A DNA stretch of 38,637 nucleotides from Deltaproteobacteria bacterium (GCA_030648035.1 JAUSII010000046.1:1-38637); one strand, 5' to 3'. Counted from the stretch's first letter, positions 1 through 9,114 are shown. Numbers and translations are program-made. The notes: a model not told the origin generated them from the sequence alone.

Positions 1-133
1 AAAGAAAGTGATTGGGTGGGATGTGCGCAGGTGATTTTTATCCTCCGGGGTCCATCAATAAAAATCACCGAGGGCAAGCTGTCGGTTTGGGTCCGACCCA
101 AACCGAACAGCGACCCTCCCAATCACTTTCTTT
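1..133 (+). repeat. Type I structured inverted-repeat element, copy 1 (may be cut by the window edge)
   Basis: The closing arms are 1-20 and 114-133 and match at 19 of 20 positions; the left arm may extend outside the window. Inside are hairpin B (arms 31-40 and 59-68, GTGATTTTTA/TAAAAATCAC, loop containing CGGGGT) and hairpin C (79-110). Hairpin C has loop TCCGA, a 10-bp helix ending GGG/CCC, a bulged A at 107 and a 3-bp lower helix. The same layout, with different stem sequences, recurs at 29847 and 33354. The element lies 34 bases beyond the stop of the minus-strand VWA gene. Its function is unknown. It could act as a terminator, but its internal architecture is more elaborate than termination needs. 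Confidence 0.8.
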
Positions 134-167
134 CGCTTTCCGCTACGGTTGTCTTCGATGATTTTTT

Positions 168-2582
168 TTAATATCTCAATTCCTGCTCGATTAATCCGTT
201 CTCTTCTACTTTGAGATTGATCCATTTTTTGAGGATCTGCGAGGTTGATCTGTCGTGGTAGCTGGCTTCGATGTAGTAGCGGCCCGGAGAGATATCAAAC
301 GTCTGCCAATCCTGTCCTGTCATGCCGCTCAAAATGGGGAAGTCGTGGTTGTATTCGTAAATCTTGAATCCAACCGGAATGATTTCGTTGTTGGTGCCGC
401 GGCCGATCATCCGCAGTTTGGCGTTGGTGAAAACCGCTTCGCGCACATAGAGGGTTCCGGCTTCCACCTTGATGTCGCGCATCCAGACGTTGGGTTTGGG
501 ATCGACGGATGATTCTGCGTCGATCACTTTAATGTCATATTCGCCCGGCATCAGATCGAGTTGCAGCCAATCTTTAATCGGGCCGGCGGTGGCTACCACA
601 TCTTCCGTTGCCCAGTTGTAAATGTAAAACGTGGCCTTGATTCTGGCCTCTTTCACATTGCGGGCCAGCAGTTTTACCGTTCCCAATTGGAATACCAATT
701 TTTGTTCGCTGGTTTTTCCTTCATCCACGGAAACATCATCCATTTCTGCCACGGGTGGTTTTGCATAAATCGTTGAGAGGAAAGCGGCCTGTATGTTGTA
801 TTTGCCGGGAGGCAGGGCGAAAGAGGCCTTTCCCTCCTGTGAGGTGATTTTGGCAATTTCGTGTCCGTCTTCCGGGTCGAGTACTGTGAAAGTTGCCGGA
901 GCCGGATCTTTTTCTCCCTTAAGGGCGATGAGGTTGAGGAGTCCCACTTTCAAAGTGATCGTCTGTTCAACAATCGCTCCCCCCTCGATTTTGATCCCTT
1001 TCAATTCTCCTGTCGGTTGCACCTGCACCGCCGGATCGATTCCTTCCACAAAAATATCGTAGGTTCCCGGGGGCAATTCGATACTGCCGCCGGCGCTGTC
1101 GACTTGTCCCTTGGAAATTTCAGCATCGGGCTCTCCGGTTCGTGTGACACGATAAAGCATGGCGACCGGTTGTTGTTGGGAGGTCTGTCCCTTCAGGGAA
1201 AGTGTTCCGGTTTGAAAAGAGAAATTTTTGACGAAGCCCTGTTCCAGACTGATTTTGATTCCCGGTTCGGAGAGGGTCATCTCCTGACCCACCGGTGCTG
1301 TGCGGTTGGCGATGAGATCATAATTGCCGGGCTGAATGAAAAGGGTCGATTCTGTTCCGTCGGATTTGAATTTGGCCACCGTCTCCTCGGATCCGGCTTT
1401 ATAAAAAATATATTCGGTTTCGGCCGGTTCACCTTTGGCATCGTGGGCGGAGAGAGTGATGGAGGCGAGATCAAAATGAACGCCCTGTTCCACTTTTCCC
1501 TGTCCGGTCAGTTCAACCCCTTTCAAAATTTTGGAGGGTCTGTTTTCTTCGATTGAATCGCTGTATTCCACCATCACATCGTAATTGCCGGGGGGAAGAC
1601 GGAAAAGTTCGATGCCGTAACTCGATGCCTTCTGCACCACTTCTTGTGTGCCGGCCTTATAGATGGTGATGGTGGTCGGAAGAGGGGATGCACCCACCAA
1701 AACTTTGAGCCGCAGATTGTAGGGAACGGTGGAACGAAGGGCTTCATCCAGCGCGCTCGCAAGTTCTTCGCGGGTGCGCGCCAGCAGAAAAACCCCCTTG
1801 GAACTTTCCGCGATACATTTGAGTCCGGCTTCATCGGATTGTGGAACATCATAAGCCACAACATGCGTGATGATTTTGAAAGCCCCTTCATGAAGTTCTT
1901 TGGCCACCGCACACGGATCCTGATTGCAGGTGTCCCTTCCGTCGGCCAGCAGAACAATCACGCGATCTTCATTCTGCGCCGACAAATCTTCGGCGGCTTT
2001 TTTCAAAGCATAGGCGATGCAACTTGCGCCCCTGGCCTCGATATCCGACAAACTTTTTTTAATCTCTGCGCTGTCGATGAAGGTCAGCGGCACCAGCAGA
2101 ACACTGTCACTGCACTCGTTGGACTCCAGGGGATATTGCGAACCGAAAACCCGCAAGGCAAGATGGACAGGAGGTTCTTTCAATGAGGCCCATTGCGAGG
2201 CAAGATCTTCCACGATGGTTTTTGCCGCGTTTATTTTTGTGTCGGATCCCAGAAGACCGTTCATGCTCCCCGAGGCATCCAGAATCAGCTCGACCGCCAT
2301 GCCAGACTGGATCAGGGTTGGTTGAAACGGAATCGGCTGGGGCGGTGGGGTTGTTGTCGTGGTGGTTGTCTCGACTTTGACCGTCCCCGCTTGTGGAGTG
2401 ATGGTTATTTCGAGCGGCGATGTCGTGACCGCAATTTTTTCCTGATTCTGGTTTTTGAGTTCCAGAGGGGCAGAGTTCACCTGAATTTTGTTGGTGGCAT
2501 TGTCTTGTGCAAATAAAAGAACCGAGAAGAAAAAAAGAAGGGAGGCAAAAGCAAATTTGGAAATGGAAAAATTCTTAAACAT
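168..2582 (-). CDS. Secreted VWA-domain protein with six C-terminal beta-sandwich-like repeats
   Basis: A signal peptide (about residues 1-25, hydrophobic core followed by LFAQD) indicates export. A Thr/Pro-rich linker (about 70-90) leads into a von Willebrand factor A domain (about 96-285) with the MIDAS motif DASGSMNG starting at D102 and a later ADGRD segment. Metal-dependent ligand binding is expected from the family. From about residue 290 to the C-terminus I count six units of about 80 residues, each ending in a variant of PPG-x-YDI-x-V (PPGNYDVMVEY, QPGNYDLIANR, PPGTYDIFVEG, PPGKYNIQAAF, MPGEYDIKVID, SPGRYYIEASY). These look like carboxypeptidase-regulatory or PEGA-type beta folds, a fold assignment that is inference. 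It is divergent from tatC. The role is probably surface or periplasmic adhesion or signalling. The ligand cannot be read from sequence. Confidence 0.85.
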   Translation of the reverse strand: MFKNFSISKFAFASLLFFFSVLLFAQDNATNKIQVNSAPLELKNQNQEKIAVTTSPLEITITPQAGTVKVETTTTTTTPPPQPIPFQPTLIQSGMAVELILDASGSMNGLLGSDTKINAAKTIVEDLASQWASLKEPPVHLALRVFGSQYPLESNECSDSVLLVPLTFIDSAEIKKSLSDIEARGASCIAYALKKAAEDLSAQNEDRVIVLLADGRDTCNQDPCAVAKELHEGAFKIITHVVAYDVPQSDEAGLKCIAESSKGVFLLARTREELASALDEALRSTVPYNLRLKVLVGASPLPTTITIYKAGTQEVVQKASSYGIELFRLPPGNYDVMVEYSDSIEENRPSKILKGVELTGQGKVEQGVHFDLASITLSAHDAKGEPAETEYIFYKAGSEETVAKFKSDGTESTLFIQPGNYDLIANRTAPVGQEMTLSEPGIKISLEQGFVKNFSFQTGTLSLKGQTSQQQPVAMLYRVTRTGEPDAEISKGQVDSAGGSIELPPGTYDIFVEGIDPAVQVQPTGELKGIKIEGGAIVEQTITLKVGLLNLIALKGEKDPAPATFTVLDPEDGHEIAKITSQEGKASFALPPGKYNIQAAFLSTIYAKPPVAEMDDVSVDEGKTSEQKLVFQLGTVKLLARNVKEARIKATFYIYNWATEDVVATAGPIKDWLQLDLMPGEYDIKVIDAESSVDPKPNVWMRDIKVEAGTLYVREAVFTNAKLRMIGRGTNNEIIPVGFKIYEYNHDFPILSGMTGQDWQTFDISPGRYYIEASYHDRSTSQILKKWINLKVEENGLIEQELRY

Positions 2583-2657
2583 CGTCTTTTTCTATCACAA
2601 TGTATGAAGGTTGAAAAGGGATTGATTTACCTCCACTTGAAGAGTAAAGAGCCCAAC

Positions 2658-3371
2658 ATGCAAATGCCTCTCTGGGATCATCTGGGTGAGTTGAGAAAAA
2701 GAATGTTCAAAGTTTTTATTGCGGTGGGTGTTCTGACCGGCCTCTCCTTTTTTTGTTCGGACTGGATGCTCCAGTGTCTGCTGAAGCCATTTCCAGATGC
2801 GTCGCAGGGGCTTATATCTCTTCAGCCTGCGGGCGTTTTTATGGAGAGCATGCGCCTGGCGTTGATCAGTGGTTTTGTTCTGACGCTCCCTCTCATTTTG
2901 TATCAGGTCTGGTCGTTTGTCTCCCCCGGTTTGAAATCGTTTGAAGCAAAAGCATTTCTCATCAGTCTTTATGCCGGCACATTTCTTTTTCTGATCGGCG
3001 TGGGATTCGCTTATTTTCTGGTGATCCCCAAGGCGCTTGTTTTTTTCTGGGATTATAGTCGGGGGTTGGGAATACTTCCCAGTTGGACAATTGAGCACTA
3101 TCTCAATTTTGTTTTGATGTTTCTTTTGAGCTTCGGTCTCGCTTTTGAACTTCCATTGGTATTGGTGCTTATGGTTCGCTTTAATATTGTTTCGGTACAA
3201 TGGCTTTCTCAAAAACGAGCGCATGTCGTTATCGCTCTGGCTGTCATCGCCGCCATTTTGACGCCACCCGATGTGATGAGTCAGATAATGCTTTTGGTCC
3301 CGCTCTGGCTTTTGTATGAAATTTCTCTTCTCGTTGCCAAAACTCTATATGGATCGAGTGAAATGAAATAA
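2658..3371 (+). CDS. tatC: Sec-independent (twin-arginine) protein translocase subunit TatC
   Basis: TatC is the multi-spanning inner-membrane receptor that recognises twin-arginine signal peptides and, with TatA/B, exports folded proteins. The family signature is clear: N-terminal MPLWDHLGELRKR, the SPGLKSFEAK segment with the conserved periplasmic Glu, FAYFLVIPKALVFF, FELPLVLVL and the C-terminal AAILTPPDVMSQ. About six membrane segments are visible. The ORF track starts at 2604, but family members begin close to the DHLGELR motif, so I choose the ATG at 2658, which has an AAAGAG-like purine stretch before it. No tatA or tatB lies in the window. Length (237 aa) is slightly below typical. 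Confidence 0.93.
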   Translation: MQMPLWDHLGELRKRMFKVFIAVGVLTGLSFFCSDWMLQCLLKPFPDASQGLISLQPAGVFMESMRLALISGFVLTLPLILYQVWSFVSPGLKSFEAKAFLISLYAGTFLFLIGVGFAYFLVIPKALVFFWDYSRGLGILPSWTIEHYLNFVLMFLLSFGLAFELPLVLVLMVRFNIVSVQWLSQKRAHVVIALAVIAAILTPPDVMSQIMLLVPLWLLYEISLLVAKTLYGSSEMK

Positions 3372-3397
3372 AAATTCATTTCTTGCATAGACAATGG

Positions 3398-3426
3398 TTG
3401 CCAACCTCCTTGAATATCAATATAAT
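3398..3426 (+). promoter_or_regulatory. Sigma70-type promoter for the histidine kinase gene
   Basis: TTGCCA (3398-3403), a 17-bp spacer and TATAAT (3421-3426), one mismatch from consensus overall. It sits 33 bases before the GTG start. Just upstream (3359-3381) an AT-rich hairpin GAAATGAA/TTCATTTC spans the tatC stop and may be a weak terminator. Confidence 0.8.
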
Positions 3427-3458
3427 TCAACTCGTCTAAACAGAAAATAGGAGGGGGA

Positions 3459-4712
3459 GTGCTCTTTTTCGGAAAGAAATCCTACGATTACGAACAGTTA
3501 TCCAAAAAATTTTCCTCTCTGCTTACCAAAAATATTTCTCCCGATGAATTATATCTCGGTCTGTTGAAATGTCTTACCGAAGCGATGCATACCGAGAGTG
3601 GCACCTTTGTTTTGAGAGAGAAAGATGTTTATGCCGTTCGCCAGAGTCTGGATGGAAGAAGTTTTTCATTTCGGGCAGAAGATTGTGTGAATATCATCCA
3701 TTGGTTGAAGAAAAATCGTGGCACATTGACCCGCCAACAGCTTCTCGAAGAGTCCCACTTCACCCCCATTCGGACAGCGGGCCTCAATTTTTTCACCCAA
3801 TTCCATGCAGAGGCCTGTCTTCCTCTTTTTGCAGGGGATGATCTTTTGGGTTTTGTGATGTTGGGTGCCAGAAAAAAAAGTGAGGCTTATTCTGCCTCTT
3901 CAAGGACGGTGCTCGACTGGATGGGAACGCAATTTTCTCTCGGTCTTCAAAATGCCCTGCTTAAAGAACAGATCCGCGCCCAGAATCTTGAACTGGGGAG
4001 TGTAAAAAATCTGAAGAGCCAGATTGTCGCCAATCTTTCCCATGAACTCCGAACGCCTCTCACGGGTGTGATCGGTTTTTCGGAATTGCTGGCCGAAGAG
4101 ATTGATGGCCAGCTCAACGACGAACAGAAAAGACATGTCGGTCAGGTTTTGGGAAATGCAAATCGTCTGATGAAAATTCTTGCGGCCCTTGTCGATATGG
4201 CCAAGTTGGAGGCGGGCAATCTGTCAATGCATGTGCAACAGTTTTCCCTGGCTCCGCTGGTGGCGAGCCTGGGGGATGAAATTCCGCTGGGAGGCGAGAC
4301 GGCATTCAAAATTCTGCTCGATACCACCACGCCCAGAATTTACGGCGATCTCACTCTTGTAAGGCAGGTTTTTAAACATCTTCTCGATAATGCCGCAAAA
4401 TATACACCCCGTGGCGAGGTAGAAGTGACCGCCGTCAAAAAAGGGGAGATGCTGGAAGTCTGCATTGCCGACACCGGCATAGGCATTGCCGAAGAAAAAC
4501 TTTCCCAGATTTTTGACGGCTTCTATCAGGTGGATGGGGGCTTGACCCGTGAATTTCAGGGCGCGGGCATCGGCCTGGTCCTTTCCAAAAAACTGGTGGA
4601 GTTGCATGGCGGGCGTTTGTGGGTGAAGAGCGCGCCCGGCAAAGGGAGTCGTTTTTATTTCACCCTGCCTCTTAAACCGATCGTCATCAAGTATCGCGAA
4701 CTCGCCGCCTGA
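3459..4712 (+). CDS. Orphan sensor histidine kinase (GAF-like sensor, HisKA, HATPase_c)
   Basis: This is a soluble two-component kinase with no membrane segment. Residues about 1-165 look like a GAF-type sensor region, including an FFGKKSYDYE start and a segment around FHAEACLPLFAGDDLLGFVMLGAR. The dimerisation box NLSHELRTPL carries the phospho-acceptor His195. The ATP-binding domain has the N box (HLLDNAAKYTP), G1 (IADTGIGIAEE), F box (IFDGFYQ) and G2 (GAGIGLVLSKKL) motifs. It autophosphorylates and should pass phosphate to a response regulator, but no regulator gene is adjacent. The start is GTG, chosen because AGGAGGGGGA lies directly before it. It is transcribed alone from the 3398 promoter. 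The signal sensed cannot be told. Confidence 0.92.
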   Translation: MLFFGKKSYDYEQLSKKFSSLLTKNISPDELYLGLLKCLTEAMHTESGTFVLREKDVYAVRQSLDGRSFSFRAEDCVNIIHWLKKNRGTLTRQQLLEESHFTPIRTAGLNFFTQFHAEACLPLFAGDDLLGFVMLGARKKSEAYSASSRTVLDWMGTQFSLGLQNALLKEQIRAQNLELGSVKNLKSQIVANLSHELRTPLTGVIGFSELLAEEIDGQLNDEQKRHVGQVLGNANRLMKILAALVDMAKLEAGNLSMHVQQFSLAPLVASLGDEIPLGGETAFKILLDTTTPRIYGDLTLVRQVFKHLLDNAAKYTPRGEVEVTAVKKGEMLEVCIADTGIGIAEEKLSQIFDGFYQVDGGLTREFQGAGIGLVLSKKLVELHGGRLWVKSAPGKGSRFYFTLPLKPIVIKYRELAA

Positions 4713-4779
4713 GTTCGTTCCAAAAACAGAGAGATTGCTTGCCAGATGGAGGTTGTTCTGTTAGCTAAACACAACTTAA

Positions 4780-6168
4780 ATGAAACGCAACGCATTAATA
4801 TTCATCGTTTTTTTGGGTGTAGTCTCTTTTATGGGCCCGTTAGGGTTGGCCCAGGATTCTTCCATTCAAATTGTCGATGTGGAGGGTCCCGGCAAGAAGG
4901 CCTCTCTTCGCCTGACTCTCAAAGATTGTCTGCAAATGGCCCTGGCCAACAATGCAAAGTTGGCCGCAAAAGATTACAACATCGAGGCATCGGAGTGGCG
5001 TTATAAAGAGAGCCAGATGCGATTCATGCCGATTCTTGAATATACCAATCGGAGTGCTCCCGTTCCCAGAGATGCCGCAAATGCCGCCGAATCTTTTTTC
5101 TCCGGGGATGTGACCTATATGAACGCGACAAAAGTGGGGGTCGGTTTTCCGGTTTATGGTTTTGGCCAGCTCGACAAGGTGCAAGAGATTGCCATCAAGG
5201 GGATCGAAGGGGCCAAAATGGAGAAGGCTAAAGACGAAGTCAAACTGGTTTCGGATATCAAGCAACTCTATTATGCCATTTTGTTGAGCGGTGATTTGGC
5301 CGGTCTCACACAAGAGGCCGTTCATAAAATCGATACACAGTTGAGAACCGAAGAAAAAGATCATGTCCATTCTCCCTATGAAGTATTGAGGATAAGGGTT
5401 TTTAAATCCGATCTGGAGAAACGTCTGGAGGAAGCAAAGACCCGGGGCGCTTTGGCCAGGCGGGCATTGACTCTGCAAATGGGTCTCGGTGATTCTGAAT
5501 CTTTCGAGATGGCCCTCACCAACCTGGAGCCCGTAACATATGATTTGAAAGCTCTCGATACCTACAAATCAGATGCGGTCGATTTCAGACCTGAATCCCG
5601 TCTGGTCGATATCGGTGTCGAAGCCAAACGGCTGGAATATGAACTCGAAAAAAAGAAGTTACTGCCGCGGTTGGGGGTGGGAGGGTTCTTTGAGATAGCC
5701 AGAACCGCTACCGATGTGAGCAACGTCAACACGTCCGATGAATTTTTGAATCCGTTCAACTATACGCGTGCAGGAGTCGGGATGGAGCTGAAAGGGACAA
5801 TCGATTTTCACGCCGCCCGTTCCAGAATTCGTCGCCTCGACAGCGAATATCAGAAAGCGTCCATTGAACGTTCGCTCGCCAAGCAGGGGATGGAGCTGGA
5901 AGTGGAAGAGGCCTATGGTGAAGTTCTGCGTCTCAAGGGAAACATGATGCATGCGGAGGAAAAACAGAAATTGGCCCGGCAGATGATGTTTCTTTCCAAA
6001 AGCAATCTGGATATAGGCGTTGGCCAGGAACAGGAATATACCGATTCTCTGCAGTTGGTTCTGCTGACCGAGGGTGAATATTTGAAATCTGTGTTTGAAT
6101 ATAATGTGTCCATTGCCAAGTTGGAAGAAAAGCTAGGGAGGAGAAATCATGCAACAACGATTCAATAA
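4780..6168 (+). CDS. TolC-family outer membrane efflux protein
   Basis: A signal peptide (about 1-25, ending GLAQD) precedes a TolC/OEP-type body of two long helical halves, beginning LTLKDCLQMALANNAKLAAKDYNIEAS, which is the usual start of the family. A second OEP-like half (about 260-455) includes SLAKQGMELEVEEAYGEV. TolC proteins are trimeric outer membrane channels with a periplasmic alpha-barrel that serve tripartite exporters. No inner-membrane pump or adaptor gene is adjacent. Its 3' end overlaps the MlaC-like gene by 20 bases and a phosphodiesterase follows, so a lipid or envelope role is a reasonable inference. Ribosome-binding sequence before the ATG is weak. Confidence 0.88.
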   Translation: MKRNALIFIVFLGVVSFMGPLGLAQDSSIQIVDVEGPGKKASLRLTLKDCLQMALANNAKLAAKDYNIEASEWRYKESQMRFMPILEYTNRSAPVPRDAANAAESFFSGDVTYMNATKVGVGFPVYGFGQLDKVQEIAIKGIEGAKMEKAKDEVKLVSDIKQLYYAILLSGDLAGLTQEAVHKIDTQLRTEEKDHVHSPYEVLRIRVFKSDLEKRLEEAKTRGALARRALTLQMGLGDSESFEMALTNLEPVTYDLKALDTYKSDAVDFRPESRLVDIGVEAKRLEYELEKKKLLPRLGVGGFFEIARTATDVSNVNTSDEFLNPFNYTRAGVGMELKGTIDFHAARSRIRRLDSEYQKASIERSLAKQGMELEVEEAYGEVLRLKGNMMHAEEKQKLARQMMFLSKSNLDIGVGQEQEYTDSLQLVLLTEGEYLKSVFEYNVSIAKLEEKLGRRNHATTIQ

Positions 6169-6838
6169 AGTGGTAGTCCATGTCTTGGGGATTTTGTTCT
6201 GTTCCTTTTTTATCGGGGCCGCCAGCCCTTCTGCAACACCGGCCACGGCGATATGTCCTCCCGCCACCCAAACACCGACCGAGGCAATCAAAGAACTCGA
6301 CAAAATGGCGAACCAATATCGTGTTGGCAAAAACATGACTTCTGCAGATCGGGCTTTCAACAAACAATTGAAAGAAAAAATTCTCCGCGGCACTTTTGAT
6401 TTGCGGGAACTGGCCAGACTCTCACTCGACAAATACTGGAATCAGAGAACGCTCAAAGAACAGACCCATTTTGTCGAGCTCCTCACCAATCTTCTGGAAG
6501 AACGTTCCATTTTTTCCAAGGAGAAGGCCGCCGACAAGGGACAGAACCAGCCCTACGTCATCAGCTATCTGGGCGATGTTTATCAGAACAAGGGAAAAAC
6601 AGAGGCCTATTCCAAATCGATCATCCGGTTGAAAAAAAGAAAGGCCCAGGTGGCGATCGATTACAGACTCAGAAAAACAGCCGAGGGTTGGAAAATTTAT
6701 GATGTCATCATGGATGGGGCAAGCCTTGTCGACAATTATCGCTTCTCTTTCGGCAGTATTATCAAAAAACAGGGATACCCCGAACTGGTGCACCGCATGG
6801 AAACCAAACTGGCCGAATTTAAAGCCAAGAATACCTGA
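6149..6838 (+). CDS. MlaC/Ttg2D-family periplasmic phospholipid-binding protein
   Basis: A signal peptide (about 1-26) is followed by a Ttg2/MlaC-type domain. Diagnostic stretches are FDLRELARLSLDKYWNQRT, FVELLTNLLEE and the closing GWKIYDVIMDGASLVDNYR, which match the conserved W-K-[IV]-Y-D-[IV]-x-[IV]-[DE]-G-[VA]-S-L-[VI] pattern of the family. MlaC ferries phospholipids across the periplasm between membrane complexes. The other Mla components (MlaD/E/F/B, MlaA) are absent here, and a lone MlaC homologue beside a TolC gene may serve another lipid, for example hopanoid-associated transport; that is inference. A strong AGGGAGGAG precedes the ATG. The start overlaps the TolC gene, indicating translational coupling. 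Confidence 0.85.
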   Translation: MQQRFNKVVVHVLGILFCSFFIGAASPSATPATAICPPATQTPTEAIKELDKMANQYRVGKNMTSADRAFNKQLKEKILRGTFDLRELARLSLDKYWNQRTLKEQTHFVELLTNLLEERSIFSKEKAADKGQNQPYVISYLGDVYQNKGKTEAYSKSIIRLKKRKAQVAIDYRLRKTAEGWKIYDVIMDGASLVDNYRFSFGSIIKKQGYPELVHRMETKLAEFKAKNT

Positions 6839-6840
6839 TT

Positions 6841-8250
6841 ATGTTTTATGAACGTGTCATCATGATTCTGGCCGACGGGGCCAGGGAAGATGTCTTTCGC
6901 GATCTGCTGGCGAAGGGGGAACTGCCGCATATTGAAAAAGAGATTGTGGGGCCGGGCACGCTTGCCAATGGCATCACCACGTTTCCCTCCACCACCGGTC
7001 CCGCCTATTTTCCTTTTTTGACCGGTTGTTTTCCCGGCACGCTCAACGTTCCCGGCATTCGCTGGTTTGACAAAGAGGCCTACGCCAGCGCGGCAAAAAA
7101 GATGGTCAAGTTTCGCAGTTACGTTGGCATTGAAACTTTTCTGATCAACAGCGACATGAAGCCGGTGCCGACTCTCTTTGAACTTCTCCCCAAATCTTTT
7201 AATATTTTCAACTCGGTCACCAAGGGTGTCACAAAAAAAGGGAACCTCACCACCCTCATGCGCATCTGGTATTGGTATTATGCCCACCTGACCGATCGTT
7301 GGGAATTTGTCGACAAAGAGGCGCTGACAAAAGTGCTTAAGGCGGTTGAGAAAGATTTTGAATTTCTGTTTGTCGTTCTCCCCGGCATTGATGAATATTC
7401 GCATCTGGCCCACCCGCATCACGAAAAAACTTTTGAGCAATATCGTTATCTCGACACCGCCGTGGGGCAAATTGCGGCCAAACTCAAAAATCAAAACAAG
7501 TGGGAGGGGACACTTGTGTGGATCATCAGCGATCACGGCTTGAGCAAGACCGACACCCATTTTTGCGTCAATACCTTTATGGAAAAACGCGGACTTCCCC
7601 CTTTTTATTATCCCAAGGTGTTTCATCGGCGTGGAAAAAAGGTGGCCAACATGGTCTCCGGCAACGGGATGACCCATCTTTATTTTAAAAATCAGGATGG
7701 CTGGGGAGGGCATGCAACACAAAAGGAGATTGAAAAGATCGATTCCAAAGTGTTGACCGATCTGGTGAAGGAGAAGGCGGTCGATATTCTCATGGTGCGG
7801 CAGAGTGATGGCGGCGTCGGCATTTTTTCCAAACGCGGCGAGGCCAGTTTAAAAAAGGTCGGAGACAAACTGGAGTATCGCGTCAGGACCAATGACCCCT
7901 TTGGTTACACAAATCTCTCCGGCAAGTGGAGCGGCTCTGAAATTTTGGAAAAAACAAAAGACTCCGATTATCCTGACGCCCCCTGGCAGATTGCGAGTCT
8001 TTTTCAGGCGGCGCGCACAGGCGACGTGGTTTTGTCAGCCACCCCCGGTTTTGACTTTCGTCTGCAATATGAGGTTCCCGAACATCGTGGTTCCCACGGC
8101 TCCCTTCACCGCGAGCATCTCGCCACCCCCATTGCGGTGAATGTGCCCCTTACACAAAAAGTTTTCCGCACCGCCGACGTTTTCCCGACCACGCTCAAAC
8201 TGATGGGCAAAGAAATTCCATCCGCGATTGATGGGGAGTCGCTGGTTTAA
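6841..8250 (+). CDS. Alkaline phosphatase-superfamily protein (type I phosphodiesterase / nucleotide pyrophosphatase)
   Basis: This is a metal-dependent hydrolase of the alkaline phosphatase superfamily. Visible metal and nucleophile motifs are ILADGAR near the N-terminus, TFPSTTGPAYFPFLTG with the candidate Thr nucleophile, GIDEYSHLAHPHH, IISDHGLS and near the C-terminus HRGSHGSLHREH. No signal peptide is seen. It starts two bases after the MlaC-like stop, as the last gene of the TolC/MlaC-like operon, suggesting action on a phospholipid or other phosphodiester; the substrate is not known. Its last 33 bases lie in a 36-bp segment (8217-8252) that is repeated at 13727, so this 3' end looks like an insertion site for the TA cassette that follows convergently. 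Confidence 0.85.
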   Translation: MFYERVIMILADGAREDVFRDLLAKGELPHIEKEIVGPGTLANGITTFPSTTGPAYFPFLTGCFPGTLNVPGIRWFDKEAYASAAKKMVKFRSYVGIETFLINSDMKPVPTLFELLPKSFNIFNSVTKGVTKKGNLTTLMRIWYWYYAHLTDRWEFVDKEALTKVLKAVEKDFEFLFVVLPGIDEYSHLAHPHHEKTFEQYRYLDTAVGQIAAKLKNQNKWEGTLVWIISDHGLSKTDTHFCVNTFMEKRGLPPFYYPKVFHRRGKKVANMVSGNGMTHLYFKNQDGWGGHATQKEIEKIDSKVLTDLVKEKAVDILMVRQSDGGVGIFSKRGEASLKKVGDKLEYRVRTNDPFGYTNLSGKWSGSEILEKTKDSDYPDAPWQIASLFQAARTGDVVLSATPGFDFRLQYEVPEHRGSHGSLHREHLATPIAVNVPLTQKVFRTADVFPTTLKLMGKEIPSAIDGESLV

Positions 8251-8252
8251 TC
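8217..8252 (+). repeat. 36-bp direct repeat, copy 1 (3' end of the phosphodiesterase gene; att-like)
   Basis: Begins TCCATCCGCGATTGATGG and ends CTGGTTTAATC, covering the last codons (SAIDGESLV) and the stop. Copy 2 at 13727-13762 differs by one base. In both places an AbiE-like toxin gene, in opposite orientation, ends within or directly after the repeat. Confidence 0.9.
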
Positions 8253-9114
8253 AGTCTGGCAACCGAATAATTGAGGCCAGTTTTTTGACCAAGGCAATGG
8301 CCTTGTCGAGCTGAAAGGCCTCAAAGTCTTTTTGCCGTAAAACCGGTTTTAATCTTGTTTCAATCTGTTCCGCCAAGATGTTTTCCAAATTGTCTGGAAT
8401 CTGCAGGGGTAAATCGACCACGGTCAGTTTCGCTTGAATCAATTTTTTAAGTGTTTCACTTTCAGTATTCAATAGACCCTGTTTGTTGGCAAAATGGACA
8501 TCAAAATAGTCACGAATGGCCGGTTCTTTTCTTGAAATCGCGGCTCGCACCTTTTCCGCCAAGGCCTCTTCAAGATTCAGGCATAGAACGGAAATATCAG
8601 GCAAGGCCGCAGTCATTTTAAAAGGATTCTGAAGAATCGTTTTGGCGCCAGATTGCGCCGGTGCTTGCAACAAAGGTTCACGGAGTCCTATCTCTACTTT
8701 GATTTGAGATAACTCTCCGGTGATGACCGATTGGTATTGCAAAACTCCATTATACTGACGACATTCGTTTTGCCCCTGCAAGGGTCCCATGATGGAAATG
8801 GAAGGGACATCTTTTTCTATTTTTTCAAAAATGGTTTTCAATGGTTTTATGAGAGTCTGTCTTGTTTTTCGCGTGGCCTTGGATTCTATGGGGATGCTAA
8901 AATCCAGATCTTCGCTCAATCGGTAAAATCCGAAATGTATTTTGTTTAAACAGGTGCCTCCTTTGAAAATCAGCGGTGTTTTTGTCTGATACAAATAGCC
9001 GAGCACGAGGGAACAATAATAATCTTTTTCAATAAGGGTTTGCAAAAAGCCGGTTTGTCTGCCGGTGAATTCAAGTGCCGCTACCAGTTCTTCATTCGTC
9101 ATGGTTTTCTGCAT
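8251..9114 (-). CDS. AbiEii-type nucleotidyltransferase toxin
   Basis: AbiEii toxins of type IV TA systems are nucleotidyltransferases; characterised relatives modify tRNA or bind GTP. The polymerase-beta-like core is visible: IFKGGTCLNK (GG-T motif), then RLSEDLDFSI with the paired acidic residues, and the later RDYFDVHFANKQ motif typical of the family. Length (287 aa) is normal. The start overlaps the antitoxin gene by 23 bases; a second in-frame ATG at 9102 (MTNEELVAALEF) is about equally plausible. Its stop codon touches the phosphodiesterase stop, so the two genes are convergent with no space for a terminator. It probably arrived as a cassette with the antitoxin. Confidence 0.88.
   Translation of the reverse strand: MQKTMTNEELVAALEFTGRQTGFLQTLIEKDYYCSLVLGYLYQTKTPLIFKGGTCLNKIHFGFYRLSEDLDFSIPIESKATRKTRQTLIKPLKTIFEKIEKDVPSISIMGPLQGQNECRQYNGVLQYQSVITGELSQIKVEIGLREPLLQAPAQSGAKTILQNPFKMTAALPDISVLCLNLEEALAEKVRAAISRKEPAIRDYFDVHFANKQGLLNTESETLKKLIQAKLTVVDLPLQIPDNLENILAEQIETRLKPVLRQKDFEAFQLDKAIALVKKLASIIRLPD

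Noticed and set aside
861-1556. 231-aa plus-strand ORF opposite the VWA gene
   Set aside because: It is a shadow frame of a well-supported secreted protein; no start signal, domain or sensible composition.
4840-5478. 212-aa minus-strand ORF opposite the TolC-family gene
   Set aside because: Antisense shadow of a coding region with clear family motifs on the plus strand.
6736-7722. 328-aa minus-strand ORF opposite the phosphodiesterase gene
   Set aside because: Antisense shadow; the plus-strand frame has the catalytic motifs and operon context.
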